Shown here: positions 40,791 to 51,329 of the stretch, piece after piece
Layout: each line of letters begins with the position of its first letter
How positions within the stretch are numbered: position 1 is the first letter of the stretch
Notes under the pieces: generated by a model
What the model was told of the DNA's origin: nothing
Databases searched by the model: none
What the model saw: only the letters and a program-made list of their open reading frames with translations
Position numbers and translations under genes: made by a program
Source: Tenrec ecaudatus
Lineage: Eukaryota > Chordata > Mammalia > Afrosoricida > Tenrecidae
DNA: 64,000 nt
Direction: 5' to 3'
NCBI RefSeq assembly: GCF_050624435.1
Contig: NC_134542.1
Span: 10,561,497-10,625,496 of the forward strand

Positions 40791-41107
40791 TTGGAGGGAG
40801 GCTCTGGAACAACCAATTCAAAGCACTCCTCAAGAGACCCATAGATGTCTGATCGAGTCTCCGAACTCAAAGAGACATATCTACTCTTCCACGGCTGCCA
40901 TGAGTTGGAAGTAACCTGATGGCTGTGGAAACCCACTGTAACCTACCACTGCATGCAAATTATGTAATCGAACTCCATACTAATCCTGTATACTAATTCC
41001 ATGCTACTATACTACTATACTAATAAACAGCATACTACTTTATACTACATATGAATAATATACATACTATACTACATAATATTATATACTACCATGTCCT
41101 GTATCAG

Positions 41108-41292
41108 GAGCCCTGGAGATGTAGTGGTTATGCGTTTGGCCGCAATCTGCATAGTTGGCAGTTTGAGACCACAAGCAGCTCCATGGGAAAATGACTAAGC
41201 TTTCTACTCCTGTAAACAGTTAACAGTCTCAGAAGCCCACAGAGGGTCATTATGGTCAGCATTGACTCGATGGCAGTGAGTTGATGTACTAT
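41108..41292 (+). mobile_element. AfroSINE within the A/T-rich tract
   Basis: CAGGAGCCCTGGAGATGTAG, GCATAGTTGGCAGTTTGAGA, TAACAGTCTCAGAAGCCCAC and GGTCAGCATTGACTCGATGG. Confidence 0.9.
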
Positions 41293-41365
41293 ATATGAAT
41301 ACCACTTAACTAATCCTAAAATACTATAGTATGGATGCAACATATAGTATACTACACAAACTCAC

Positions 41366-41540
41366 TGCCAAGCCCTGGTAGTATAGTGGTTATGTGGTTG
41401 GCTATTAACTCCAAGGTCAGCAGTTCAAAACCACCAGCTGCTCTGTGGGAGAAAGACAGGGCTTTCTACTCCAATAAATGGTTACAGTCTCAGAAACACA
41501 TGAGGTTAGATCCACTCTGCCCTATAGGGTCACTATGAGT
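41366..41540 (+). mobile_element. AfroSINE within the A/T-rich tract
   Basis: CCAAGCCCTGGTAGTATAGT, AACTCCAAGGTCAGCAGTTC, TTACAGTCTCAGAAACACAT and CCTATAGGGTCACTATGAGT. Confidence 0.9.
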
Positions 41541-41619
41541 CCTATATACTATAAACTAATACTATACAAATTATTATATAATACTGTCTATACGACTATA
41601 TTATATACTAATACTGTTA

Positions 41620-41783
41620 TAGGGGTGTCAAAATTGTTATGAAGAAAAGCTGAGGTTTAGACTAAGTGCTATTTTCTTCATAACAGTTTTTTTCTATTTT
41701 CATTTTATTTCAGAGCATTGTGGGCCACAAAAACTACCTCGGGGGCCACATGCGGCCCACGGGTCACCAGTGTGACACCCCTG
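41620..41783. mobile_element. hAT-type MITE of 164 bp with an internal hairpin
   Basis: Ends (T/C)AGGGGTGTCAAAA and GTGTGACACCCCTG are terminal inverted repeats. GGGCCACATGCGGCCCACGG lies near the right end, as in hAT MITEs of the 'GGCCGCATGCGGCC' type. A 13-base perfect inverted repeat GTTATGAAGAAAA / TTTTCTTCATAAC lies inside at 41636-41685. No target duplication is legible. Confidence 0.75.
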
Positions 41784-41814
41784 CCCCGTGTATACTGACC
41801 CTACAGTACTGTAA

Positions 41815-42015
41815 GAAGAGTCCTGGTCGTGGGGTGAGTTCCATGTTGGGCTGCTAAGTAACAGGTCAGCAATCCAAACCTTCTGGGATCTCTGGAGGTG
41901 AAAGCTAAGACTGTCGCCTCCTCTCAAGATTTACAGCCTCAGAATCCCTAGGGAGCTCTTCCCTTCAGCCCTATAAAGTTGCTATGAGTCAGAATTGACT
42001 CAATGGTGGTTGAAA
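41815..42015 (+). mobile_element. AfroSINE
   Basis: GAGTCCTGGTCGTGGGGTGA, GGGCTGCTAAGTAACAGGTC, TTTACAGCCTCAGAATCCCT and AAGTTGCTATGAGTCAGAAT. Confidence 0.88.
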
Positions 42016-42024
42016 AGAAAGGGG

Positions 42025-42310
42025 AAAAAGGCTGCTAAATCTGTCTTGGAGGAAGCCCAGCCAAAATGCTCCCCTAGGCAAGGATCCAGAGCCTTCGTTG
42101 ACATGTTATCCTAAGGACCATTCCCTGGGGAAGGACGTGGTGCTGTGTCAAGTGGAGGGTTCTGAAAATGAGATGGACTGACAAAGTGGCTGCAACACTG
42201 GGCTCACCTGTATCTGCTGTTGCGAGGCTGACGCTGGACCCAGCAGTGCTTTGTTCTGCTGTGCTTGGGCAGCGGTGGGTTGGAGATGACTTGGCAACAT
42301 CTAACAACCA
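42025..42310 (+). mobile_element. RTE-type LINE 3' end
   Basis: AATCTGTCTTGGAGGAAGCC, TTCGTTGACATGTTATCCTA, GAGATGGACTGACAAAGTGG and GCTTTGTTCTGCTGTGCTTG, ending ATCTAACAACC. Confidence 0.8.
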
Positions 42311-42495
42311 CAAGAGTTCCCTGGTGACATCGTGAATGGTGTGGTGAGCTACTAACCTCATTGCAGCCTGCACAATCAAGATCAGTAGTTCAATGACTCT
42401 AGATTTAGCTGCCTGCTCTTTTGGAAACCCAAAAGGGCAGTTCTAGCCTGTCCTGTAGGCTCACCGTGAGTCAGAATGGACTTGATGGTAGTGAT
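42308..42495 (+). mobile_element. AfroSINE after an RTE tail
   Basis: AGAGTTCCCTGGTGACATCG, ATTGCAGCCTGCACAATCAAG and GCTCACCGTGAGTCAGAATG. It begins where the RTE end stops. Confidence 0.72.
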
Positions 42496-42634
42496 TGAAT
42501 GAGTAAACAACTATATATAACAGTATACCACAACTATACTGTTATTCTGGCATATTGCTATGTTATTGTGTAGTTCTGTACAAGCACAGTATAATATAGG
42601 ATGTTATAGAACAAACAAATCCATTTCTTATCAA

Positions 42635-42915
42635 GTACAGCCAGAATGCTCCTTAGAGGCAAGGACAGTAAGACTTCATCTCACGTACGTTAGACATGTT
42701 TATTGTCAGGAGAGACCAGTCCATGGAGAACATCAGACTTGCTTAAGTAGAGGGGCAGCGAAAAAGAAGGCCTGCAACAAGATCAATTGATATAGTGGCT
42801 GCAATAACGGGCTGTAACACAGGAATAATTGGGAGGATGGGGCAGGATTGAGCAGTGTTTCATTCTGTTGTATACCGAGTCGCTATGGGTCGGAACCAAC
42901 TGCAACACCATAGCA
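42635..42915 (+). mobile_element. RTE-type LINE 3' end
   Basis: CAAGTACAGCCAGAATGCTC, CATGTTTATTGTCAGGAGAG, GTTTCATTCTGTTGTATACC and GAGTCGCTATGGGTCGGAAC. The last motif is the clearest match of an RTE end to the AfroSINE tail in the window. Confidence 0.85.
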
Positions 42916-42936
42916 TAGGACAGCACAGCATAGGTG

Positions 42937-43450
42937 TGTTAGTCCGGGCGGACTAGAGAAACAAATTTATAAACACGCATATGTGTGTAAGAAAGACCTT
43001 TATACACAAGAACAATTGAACATTAAGAAAACATCCCAGCCCAGTCCAAATCAAGTCCTAAGTCGGATAATTAGCCCATATGTCTGATACTAATCTAGAA
43101 AGTCCTCTTCAGACTCATGAAACCCATGCAATGATGCTCAATGCAGGAAGATCTCAGGCCAGTGGGTGGAAAGTCGTGTGGATCCAGTGGCAAACTAAGC
43201 ATCTCTGTGCTGGTAGGGGTCTCCACGTGGCTTCTCCGGCTCCAGAGGTCTGGCTCCATCAGCCTCTCTCCATGTGTCTCCTCCACAGAGATGTCTCACA
43301 GGGAGTGATCATGTGCCCCACCTCCAACAAGCTATTTATTTCCTCAGCACCTCCAAATGAGGTCATCAAGCTACGATCTGATTGATAGACTAGACTCCAC
43401 TCCTTCACTCTCAATCCTCAAGTTGACACCAGCTTATGTAACTGGCACAA
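42937..43450 (+). repeat. Unclassified interspersed repeat of about 500 bp, copy 4
   Basis: TGTTAGTCCGGGCGGACTAG, AAAACATCCCAGCCCAGTCC, GTGTGGATCCAGTGGCAAAC and CAAATGAGGTCATCAAGCTA, ending ATGTAACTGGCACAA. It is the least damaged copy at its 5' end. Confidence 0.8.
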
Positions 43451-43904
43451 TAGGATAGCACAGCATAGCAGCTATACTATGCTCTCCAGCCTGTCTTTGC
43501 TGCCTTCTTTCTCCCTCGCTCCCCTCATTTTCCCTAGTCACGGCATCTTTTTTGAATCCACATACAAATACCTCAGCCAAAATGGACTTATCTGCACCTC
43601 GGCCACTGCTCTGAGAGGGAGAAATATCAGCTAGCCAAACAGCGTTAGCGTGAACACCCAGGGCCCTACGTGGGAGGGCAGTGTCACTGTCTGCCGGCAT
43701 GCTTGCTCTCCTGTGAACTCCTGGGCTCCTCTCCCTGTCTTCATGAGTTCAAAGCCCAGCACCTTTGAACTGCTCAAGTGGTGTTTTGTGACCGCCTCCA
43801 GTGGGTAGTATTTAGGTGGATTTTTTAAATGTGTACCGCACCCCCTTTCCTTCTGTCTTCAGTAGAGTAGGATGCAAAGACAACTTTAAAAAATGTTTAC
43901 CATG

Positions 43905-44020
43905 AGAGCCTTCTGACTCATAGAGACCCTGTAGCAGAGGAGGGCTGCGGCTCCGTTTCCAGGCTGTAAATCTTTACGGAAGCAGACAGCCTCATCTGTG
44001 TCCCCTGGGAGGAGACTTCA
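43905..44020 (-). mobile_element. AfroSINE, 3' half
   Basis: CTTCTGACTCATAGAGACCC, CAGGCTGTAAATCTTTACGG and CAGCCTCATCTGTGTCCCCT, reverse orientation, head missing. Confidence 0.65.
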
Positions 44021-44560
44021 ATTTGGGGAATGCATTGATTTTGGTTTTCTTCTTCTGTATTCTCGCCGGCACCATTCTCCAATCTTTTGATTATGTCTTC
44101 ATCATCTTTAAACGAGTCCATGAGTCCAATCTTTTTCTTTCACTCTTCTTGCATCTTCTCTCGCGTGTTCTCCATTGCTTGAGCTTGTTGAACTTGGACA
44201 CTGGGTTCCAGGGCAGCCCTGGAAATGCTAATTCTTTGAAAAATGATGGACTGTAGGCATCCCCTATGGATGTGTAAATTTCACATCACTGCTGACAATT
44301 TCTGGTTAATTCCCCTTCTTTCATTTTCCCTACCACTGCCTTGTGTTTCCCTTTTATTCATCACGGCTTCAAAAACCCTACACAGGGTCACTACCAGTTG
44401 AACTGAAATCGCGGGTCTGGCTTTAGTTCGCAGCCCCTGAGAAGGAGTCGGTTCAGCAGTCCAGCTTCTAAGATCGTCCCATCGCCAGTTGTTCCTTTTC
44501 TTGCTGTAGCTCTCCTCCACACGTGCAGTCTTTTATGTCTGCCATAGCTTGTCCTACCGT
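44020..44560 (-). other. Possible LINE fragment
   Basis: A minus-strand stretch reads MDSFKDDEDIIKRLENGAGE and an upstream piece reads EESYSKKRNNWRWDDLRSWT. The lysine- and glutamate-rich composition suggests a LINE-encoded protein, but I cannot assign it. Confidence 0.3.
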
Positions 44561-44667
44561 TTCTCCCTCCTGTCCCATTCCCTATGCGCTCTCTCTACTT
44601 TGTGTCTATGCCTCAGTTTCACTTGCAAACTTTTCCTCCATCTCCTCTGCTCTCTTTTAGGCTCCCC

Positions 44668-45035
44668 TATGGACTGCTGGTGGTGTAGTGGTTACACGTT
44701 AGCCTGTGATCTACATGCTTGGCAGTTCAAAACCACCCGCAGCTCCACAGAAGAAAGACTGCCTTTCTGCTCCTGTAAACAGTTACAGTCTTAGAAACCC
44801 ACAGGGGGGTAGCTGTGAATCGTTAATTTTCTAGAGAGCCCTGGTGGTGCAGTGGGTTACAAGTTGGATTGCCAACTGCGAGGTCAGCAGTTTGAGCCCA
44901 CCAGATGCTCTACAGGAGGAAAATGAGGCGTTCTGCCCCCATGAAGAAGATATACAGCTTCAGGAACCCCACGGCACAGTTCTACAGGCCGGCTAGAGTC
45001 AAAACCAACTTGATGACGGTGGGTTGGGTTTTGGG
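44668..45035 (+). mobile_element. Two AfroSINEs in tandem
   Basis: Copy 1 (44668-44830): GACTGCTGGTGGTGTAGTGG, TTACAGTCTTAGAAACCCAC. Copy 2 (44835-45035): AGAGCCCTGGTGGTGCAGTG, CTGCGAGGTCAGCAGTTTGA, tail GGCTAGAGTCAAAACCAACT. Confidence 0.85.
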
Positions 45036-45044
45036 GTCTTCATT

Positions 45045-45345
45045 TCCTCACTTTATAATATGACCGCTATCCTCTGTTTTCTTATGCAATAGGGTTTGTG
45101 TCTCCTATTGTTTGGAACTTTATAAAAACTCAAGTGTTCTCTCTCTCCTTTCTTCCTTTCAACGCTCTGTTGAAGATCGAGGATATCATTAGGTTGTGTT
45201 GAAGTTTGTTTATGATCTCTTCTGCCTTGATTTCCATTGCATATGCCAGCCACAGTTGATTTCTCCGTCCTAAAGTTGACAGACCAGTTAGGTAAGACTT
45301 TAACACTGCGCGCTTGCCAAACATTCTTACATAAGGCTCTCAGCG
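45045..45345 (-). other. Possible LINE fragment
   Basis: The minus strand reads LWLAYAMEIKAEEIINKLQH and then LKGRKERENT. It is A-rich on the coding strand, as LINE coding regions are. Not assignable by eye. Confidence 0.3.
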
Positions 45346-45439
45346 GACATGAGCGCACCTTCCTCCAGGGAACGGGCGGGAAGAAACTGCTGAGTAATTG
45401 CTCGGCTAGGGTTGCGCAGCCATTTCCGTTCCCACCAGC

Positions 45440-45778
45440 AGCCTCGGTGGATCAGCTTTGGGCTGCAAACCAGAAGTCCAATGGTTTGGACCCACAGCTG
45501 CTCCCTAAACGAAAGAGAGGGCAGTTTGCTGCCATAGAGAGTTAGAGCCTGAGAAGCCCCGTGGGACTCGTCTCTGTCCTATACATCAAACTCAGTGCAT
45601 CAAGTCAATTCTGACTGTAGTCGGCCTCTAGGGCAGAGGGCAACTGCCCGTGTGGTGGTCCCAGGCTGTATGTCTTCACAGGAGCAAGAAGTCTCCTCTT
45701 TTTCCTGCAGAACTGTTGATAGTTTCGAACTACTGACCTTGGAATTGCTATGATTCATAATCAGCTCAATAGCAGCGG
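45440..45778. mobile_element. Inverted pair of AfroSINEs
   Basis: 45440-45590 is plus oriented (GTGGATCAGCTTTGGGCTGC, GAGAGTTAGAGCCTGAGAAG). 45590-45778 is minus oriented (AACTCAGTGCATCAAGTCAA, GTTTCGAACTACTGACCTTG). They join tail to tail. Confidence 0.72.
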
Positions 45779-45779
45779 G

Positions 45780-46520
45780 TTAGTGTGTTCCTGAGCCTGG
45801 CCAGTCACCTGACAGTTAGAGGGTGCTCCTAAGCATTACAAATTCACAAATTTCCTTTAGACTTATGAATCATCACAACCCTATTCCGCTCCTGACTGTT
45901 TCCCCAGGGCCCTCCTGGGGAGGACTTGTGGGTAAATGTCTATGAAGGACACTTCTGAAACTGTCCTTCTCTTTGCCCTGAAAAATATTTGCTGCCCTGG
46001 TGTTTCTGGGGGACAGAGACGCATTTGCCTAAACCATTTGCAAATCAGGCTGAGGAGCCTTTTCAGCTAAGTCTTCAGCCCATCGCCCTAAGACACAGGA
46101 TCAAGAGTGTCCCCTTGGTCAGGAGAAAGGTCAAAAAGATGGCTTCCCACTATAGCTCAGAAAGAAGCCCCAGATCCAAAAGACTTCTCGGGGACCTGGG
46201 TAGCAGTCTGCTACTTCTGGGGCTGGATGCAAGCAGGGTAGACCACCCCTAGCTACTTCCAAGAGACACCCTTCAAGCTCAGCCTCAGAAAGTAAAAAGA
46301 TGCCTGCCAGCGAATCCCCTAACCATACAGGTGTCTATGAATTTTTTAATAAACAGAAGATATGGAAAGAAATCCAGACCTCACCTAGAGACCATCTCCA
46401 AGGGCAATGGCAAATGTGAGATGGACCGAATGAGGAAGTCGGAAAGGAACTGCAACTTGTAAGCACAGGGCACTTGGAGCGACAGGAGGCAAGTATTGCT
46501 CATGCAAATCTCCCCGCCCA
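45780..46520. other. Intergenic DNA, nothing recognised
   Basis: No coding signature or repeat that I can name. Confidence 0.4.
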
Positions 46521-46534
46521 CAAATAAATACTTT

Positions 46535-46765
46535 TATTTTCAAATCATTTTATTGGGAGCTCGCACAACGCCCATCACAATCCATACATCCATCCATTGT
46601 GTCAAGCACATTTGCACACATGCCACCATCATTCCCAAAACATCTGCTTCCCACCCGAGCCCTTGGTATCAGCTCCCCACCCTTTCCCTCCCTCCACACT
46701 CTCTCCTCCCCCGTGGGTCCCTGATAATCCACAAATTATTATTATCTTGCCATATCTTAGGAAGG
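46535..46765 (-). mobile_element. L1 3' UTR, minus orientation
   Basis: ATTTTATTGGGAGCTCGCAC, CACAATCCATACATCCATCC, TGTGTCAAGCACATTTGCAC and AGCCCTTGGTATCAGCTCCC, in the order of the L1 tail complement. Confidence 0.85.
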
Positions 46766-47079
46766 TATGTGTTATTGCTCTATAACTTTTTTTAGGAAAT
46801 ACTTTTTGGTAAAGATCTCTGTGATAAGTTGGGTAAACTCATATCGTTCTGTAATATTTCCTCTTTTAGATTCTGTGCATCTGAAAGAGATCTGTATACC
46901 CAGCTCTGGTCAAATCCACGCGTATCAGAGAAATGATTTTCCCTTGGAAGAATTCCCTGAAACGCTGAGGGCAAAACAATATGCATCCATAGACACGTCT
47001 TTCTTCGTTAAGTGGTCTCTCCAAAAGTTGCATTTGAGGTACATGACAAGGAAGAACCAGGAGGCATCGGCTGCCAGAG

Positions 47080-47284
47080 TAGCAGTTCTCGACCTCCCTA
47101 AAACTATGACCCTTTGGTACAGTTCCTCATGTTGTGGTGACGCCCCCACCGCCCCCCGCAACCATACCATTATTTTCTTGCTACTTCATCACTGTCATTT
47201 TGCTACCGTGCTGAATCAGGCGACCCCTGCGAAAGGGCCATTCGATCCGCAAAGGGGTCGCGACCCACAGGTTGAGAACTGCTG
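47080..47284 (-). mobile_element. SPIN hAT MITE, 205 bp
   Basis: Ends (T/C)AGCAGTTCTCGACCTCCCT and GGTTGAGAACTGCTG, with TACAGTTCCTCATGTTGTGG and GCAAAGGGGTCGCGACCCAC inside. Flanking 8-mers TGCCAGAG and TGCTTGAG agree at 6 of 8. The centre is deleted as in the 38797 copy but in the opposite orientation. Confidence 0.9.
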
Positions 47285-47454
47285 TGCTTGAGGAGTCACT
47301 GACATCTTGGCTGAGGGAGGAAGACTCTGCTGTGAATTACAGTGAGGTCTCCACAGAGCGGACGAGCTGGACATGTGCTCAAGGTGTGTACATCTCTCCT
47401 CCTGGCCAACACACTCTAATTTTTTGTCTTTTAAGTCCAGAATAAGTGACCTAT

Positions 47455-47715
47455 TCCAAGAAGAAAATGCTTGGATCCACAATCAGAGCTCATGGAAGCG
47501 GCAGCCGAGAGATCAAATGACGCATTGCATGATGTAAATCTGTGGCACGGGACCTCTTTAAAATAGTATTCACTAGCAAGGATGTGACTTTGAGGATTCA
47601 AAGTCATGCTATTTTCCACCACTTCCTATGCACATGAAAGTTGGACATTGAATAAGCAAGACCCAAGAAAAAGTCAATACATTTGAACGATGGTGTTGGT
47701 GAAAACTGTTGAAAG
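47455..47715 (+). mobile_element. RTE-type LINE fragment
   Basis: CTTGGATCCACAATCAGAGC, GAGAGATCAAATGACGCATT, TGACTTTGAGGATTCAAAGT and TGAACGATGGTGTTGGTGAA follow the RTE order between the RT and the 3' end. Confidence 0.8.
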
Positions 47716-47724
47716 TAAAGGACC

Positions 47725-48000
47725 AACAAACAGTTACTATCTCTGTAGATCTACCTATCCTAGATTTTGTAGACAGACAATTACAAAACAGAAACAAGAA
47801 GCCAACAACCAAACAAAAACCAACAACGGTGACTAGGCAAAAGACAGAAAAACCTCAGTCAAAAAGAAAGCAGAAAATCTTAAAAAGTGAAACAACTATG
47901 AAATGGGCCCAAGGGAGACCAGAGATCAGATGTTACAGTTTAACCTAATTGCAGCTGCCATTCTCTGCTTTACAATGCTCTCTGTCTGAGACCAGGCTGT
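47725..48000 (+). repeat. Interspersed repeat shared with 54250-54690
   Basis: ATCTCTGTAGATCTACCTAT with CCTAGATTTTGTA and, further on, GTGAAACAACTATGAAATGG match GTCTCTACAGATCTACCTAT with CCTGGGTTTCATA and CTGAAACAACTCTAACATGG in the other copy. Probably an L1 3' UTR type. Confidence 0.6.
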
Positions 48001-48669
48001 TCACATCCCTGAACTGTGGTCAGAGAGGAAACGTTTGTCTTCAACAAAGCAACCATCTATGTCCTCATATAAGAAGCACACCAGCCTGTGTGACCTGAGG
48101 ATGGTAAATAACAGTATCCAAATCTGGAACAGGGAATGGCATCAGAGCTTACATAGTGAACACCCAGGTTGCAGAAGACAATAGATAGCAGAGGAAGCCC
48201 AAAGTCCGTGTGAAATTTCCCCACATGGATTAAACCTCATGTCTTTGTTTTTTATGACGTTTCTATTCTAGATGTGTTCCTTGGCCCTGGAGCACTGCCA
48301 ATGGTCTTTTTTGAGTGCTGAGAAAGGCAAGGTCCAAAATGGCATTGGCTTGATCCCAAAGCCACTTCTTGCTGAATGTGTCATCCTGGGTTCCTGTCCC
48401 ACCTGAGAAGCCTGTCCTTCTCCTAGTCCCCACAGTGGCACGTACTCAGACCATTTTGGAACAGAAGGTTGTCCCCACTACAGAGAGACAGAAACATCAT
48501 CCCCAGCCCTCAGATGAGGCAGAGGGCAGGGAACAAAAATGTACTTACAGATTCTGTTTGCATCAACTTCCCAGCCTAAGAGCCCCATCAGGCTAGGACT
48601 TGTGGTCCTGATCTCCACAGAAGTGCAGGTACCTGTTTTCTATGCTCCCCTGCACTTGGCCAGAAACTC

Positions 48670-48820
48670 AACTTACCTAACCAAGATAATCACCTGGCTC
48701 CTTGTTGAAATACAGAATTCTCCACCCCACTCTAGACATAATATTTATAAAGCTGAAACTCCAGGTCATTTTATTCTGAATAAATAATGTGGAGAAGCAC
48801 TATTTCAGGATCACTCCTGC
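48670..48820 (+). mobile_element. MER5-type hAT fragment
   Basis: AATCACCTGGCTCCTTGTTG, ATACAGAATTCTCCACCCCA and a closing GGAGAAGCACTATTT recall the MER5A/B order. Heavily worn. Confidence 0.4.
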
Positions 48821-48839
48821 CTAGACAAATCCTAATTAA

Positions 48840-49660
48840 GAGATGAAACCAGGTGGCTCGCTAACCACGGGAGAAATTTTTCTCCCAATGTGCTAATGGA
48901 AAAGAGCTAGTCATTTAACTTTGTTCAGGGTTTAGCCTAAAAATAAAACATTTGGAAGTAAAGGATACATAGGAAAGGTTGGCATGCGGTGCCTTGTTAG
49001 AGCTGGAGTAGTACCTGAGCTTCCTGGGAAGCAGAAACATTCCTGTCCTCTTAGATCCACAGAGATTTTCCAGAGGTGCTTGAAAGCCTACGTGTTTACT
49101 AAGAAGTCTTCATATCCCAGCAAGACATTGTATAATGAGTGTGTATTGTGTGTGTGATTATGGAATGATCATATGTATAGATAGAGTATTTTTCATGTTT
49201 CCTTGTGATTTGGATGAGTCTGGAGAGCACATTGGGTTTCCCACAATGCCCACTCAGTTCTGTGGCATTGACTGCCATCTCCGCCATGAACCATGCTTTC
49301 TCCACTCCCTCCCTGCGTTTCCTACCTCCATTCAGCCTTCAGCCTTTGCTGCTGCTGGCTCCTAAACTTTCTTCCTGGGCAAATGCTCTCCTTTTGATCT
49401 CTATGGTGAGTTGTTCTGCAGGGTGGCTGCCTTTCTTGTGTCAATGTCCCCTTTATTATTTAACTGAGAGTCGCACCATGGCGCAAGCCCTGTATGAGGC
49501 TGAAGAGGTGTCTAAGGGTCATAGGCTCAGGTGTTTGGGTTTTGTTTTTTTTTATGATTTTAAAGCTTGGTTTCACATTATTGTGGGAAATGTTTGTTAA
49601 AAGAAAAGAAAATTGTTAAGAAGGAAACACCAACGTAGATATCGTTCCAACTCACACACA
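48840..49660. other. Intergenic DNA, nothing recognised
   Basis: No gene or repeat identified. Confidence 0.35.
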
Positions 49661-49674
49661 AGAAATCAGTGCGC

Positions 49675-49815
49675 CACCATCAAGTCAATCATATCAAACC
49701 TACATCCGGTTTTCCAAGACAGATAGCCTCATCTTTCTCCCAGGGGAGCACCTTGTGGGCTTGAACCACCAGCCTTTCAGCTAGCAGGGCAATGTCAACC
49801 CAACAGCACCACCAA
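49675..49815 (-). mobile_element. AfroSINE
   Basis: GCCACCATCAAGTCAATCAT, AGCCTCATCTTTCTCCCAGG and GAACCACCAGCCTTTCAGCT, reverse orientation with worn ends. Confidence 0.65.
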
Positions 49816-50254
49816 AGCCTAGAAAACTTATCTGGCTGGTGTTTCTCTTTCCATGTTTACTTTTCTAGGCATCAACATATCTGTTTTCCTACAGTATGTA
49901 AGATCGTGCTGTAAGTACCATTTGCGTTTTGTCCTGCTTCTTTCAATGATGTGTTTCTTCGTACTGCGACTTACCTTCTTACTCTCCGGTTCCCACACAA
50001 GCGGTCCAGTGAAGCTGGTCCCATCCTTCCAACGGCCTGGGCAGGCTCAAGACGTCCCTTCTGGGTTGGTTGGTTGTTTTCTTGTTCCGTTTGCTTTTCC
50101 TTGTGGAGTATTCCCTCTGTGTATAGGAACATACAAGAAGACTTCAAAGCATATATGGGAAATGGAATTAAATTATATATAAACACACACATATTTCATT
50201 TCTCAATAGAAGTTCTTCAAGGTCAAGACAATTTTGTAAATAATGAAAACCAAA

Positions 50255-50375
50255 AACCAGATTCACTGTCATTGGGTCAATGCTGATTCATAGCAATCCC
50301 CTGAGGCTTCCCGAGCCTGTAAGTGTCTATGGGATTAGAAAGCCCCATCTTTCTCCCCGTAAACAACGAAAGCAT
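50255..50375 (-). mobile_element. AfroSINE, 3' part
   Basis: CAGATTCACTGTCATTGGGT, TGATTCATAGCAATCCCCTG and AAGCCCCATCTTTCTCCCCG, reverse; the head is lost. Confidence 0.72.
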
Positions 50376-50499
50376 CCATTTAGTCCATCCCTAAGGAACT
50401 GGCGGTCCTGGGAATTTGATCATGTCGATGCAGCCTTTTACACACAATTTCCTGAAGAAAACGAGTGTCGTGTAAAGACTGTTTTAAGATTAAGACACA

Positions 50500-50890
50500 A
50501 AAATAAATCAGAAGGAGTCAACTATCAAGATCCCTAATGATTCCCCAGCATGATTCTTCCAGAATTGCCCTTGTTTGGGGAGAGCCATGAACAGGAGCGT
50601 TGTCATGTGGAAAAAGATCCTCTGGAGTTTTCTGCTAAAGCTTCCAAGAACTTTCTCAAAACACCGCCACAAGCAAAAGATCCCAAGCATCTCCACTAAC
50701 TGCTGCCGCTACCTTTGCCCTTGGCCAATCCACTTTCGCTTTGACTGGACTGCTTCCACCCCTCCGTAGCCACAGCTTTGACTGTGCTTTGTCCTCGGGA
50801 GCATGATGGTGAAGCCCTGTCTCCTCTCCGCTGACAATCCTTCCAAGAAAAACTTCATATTGGCTCCATTGGTTTACAATTTCCACTCTT
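50500..50890 (-). mobile_element. mariner transposase relic, C-terminal half
   Basis: On the minus strand a frame reads EVFLGRIVSGEETGLHHHAP then EDKAQSKLW, the region around the first catalytic Asp of mariner transposases (usual FLxRIVTGDETW; here the Asp is Glu). After a frame change DNAPVHGSPQTRAILE matches the HxDNAPxH box around the second catalytic Asp. Several stops. It is a different family from the relic at 19895. Confidence 0.8.
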
Positions 50891-51329
50891 GCAAGCCGCT
50901 GAACCGGGTGCAGCAGTGCTTCTTGTGGTCACTTCCTTCATGTGACAACCGCCTCTTCCACCCGCCTCTCCAGCCATTTCTGTGACATCCGTGCCCACCC
51001 ACGCACGCTCGTATGTCAGCACCGTGTCCTTGCCCCCGCCTGACCAACAGAGGTGCACCCTGGGCTCCTGGCTCCTGGCCTCGGGGCTGGCGCTGCCCTT
51101 GGCTTCCATTGCACTTCCATTGCATACAATGTTCCCTGGGCTTAGAAAAAAAAAAAAAAGGCAAACTTCTTCCTTCTTCTCAATTGTAGTAGAATGGGAA
51201 ATCTAGAGGTTTTGTTGTTGTTTCAGGACCTTGTGGGGCAGGGGAGAGGGAAGAGGCAAGATGTTCCCCTCTGTGGGTGGTAAATAGTTCCTAGGTGATA
51301 CAACCCCTTTGTACTTGGCTACTTAGCTA

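Larger units (their letters stand above)
40970..42620. repeat. A/T-rich TACTA-type tract broken up by insertions
   Basis: Segments 40970-41100, 41285-41352, 41540-41620 and 42510-42600 share irregular ATACTA/TATACT units and look like one former low-complexity tract. AfroSINEs at 41108, 41366, 41815 and 42308, a hAT MITE at 41620 and an RTE end at 42025 now separate them. Confidence 0.6.

Noticed and set aside
42937-43450. Possible endogenous retrovirus
   Set aside because: Only an LTR-like repeat is seen. No gag, pol or env-like coding sequence occurs near any of the four copies.
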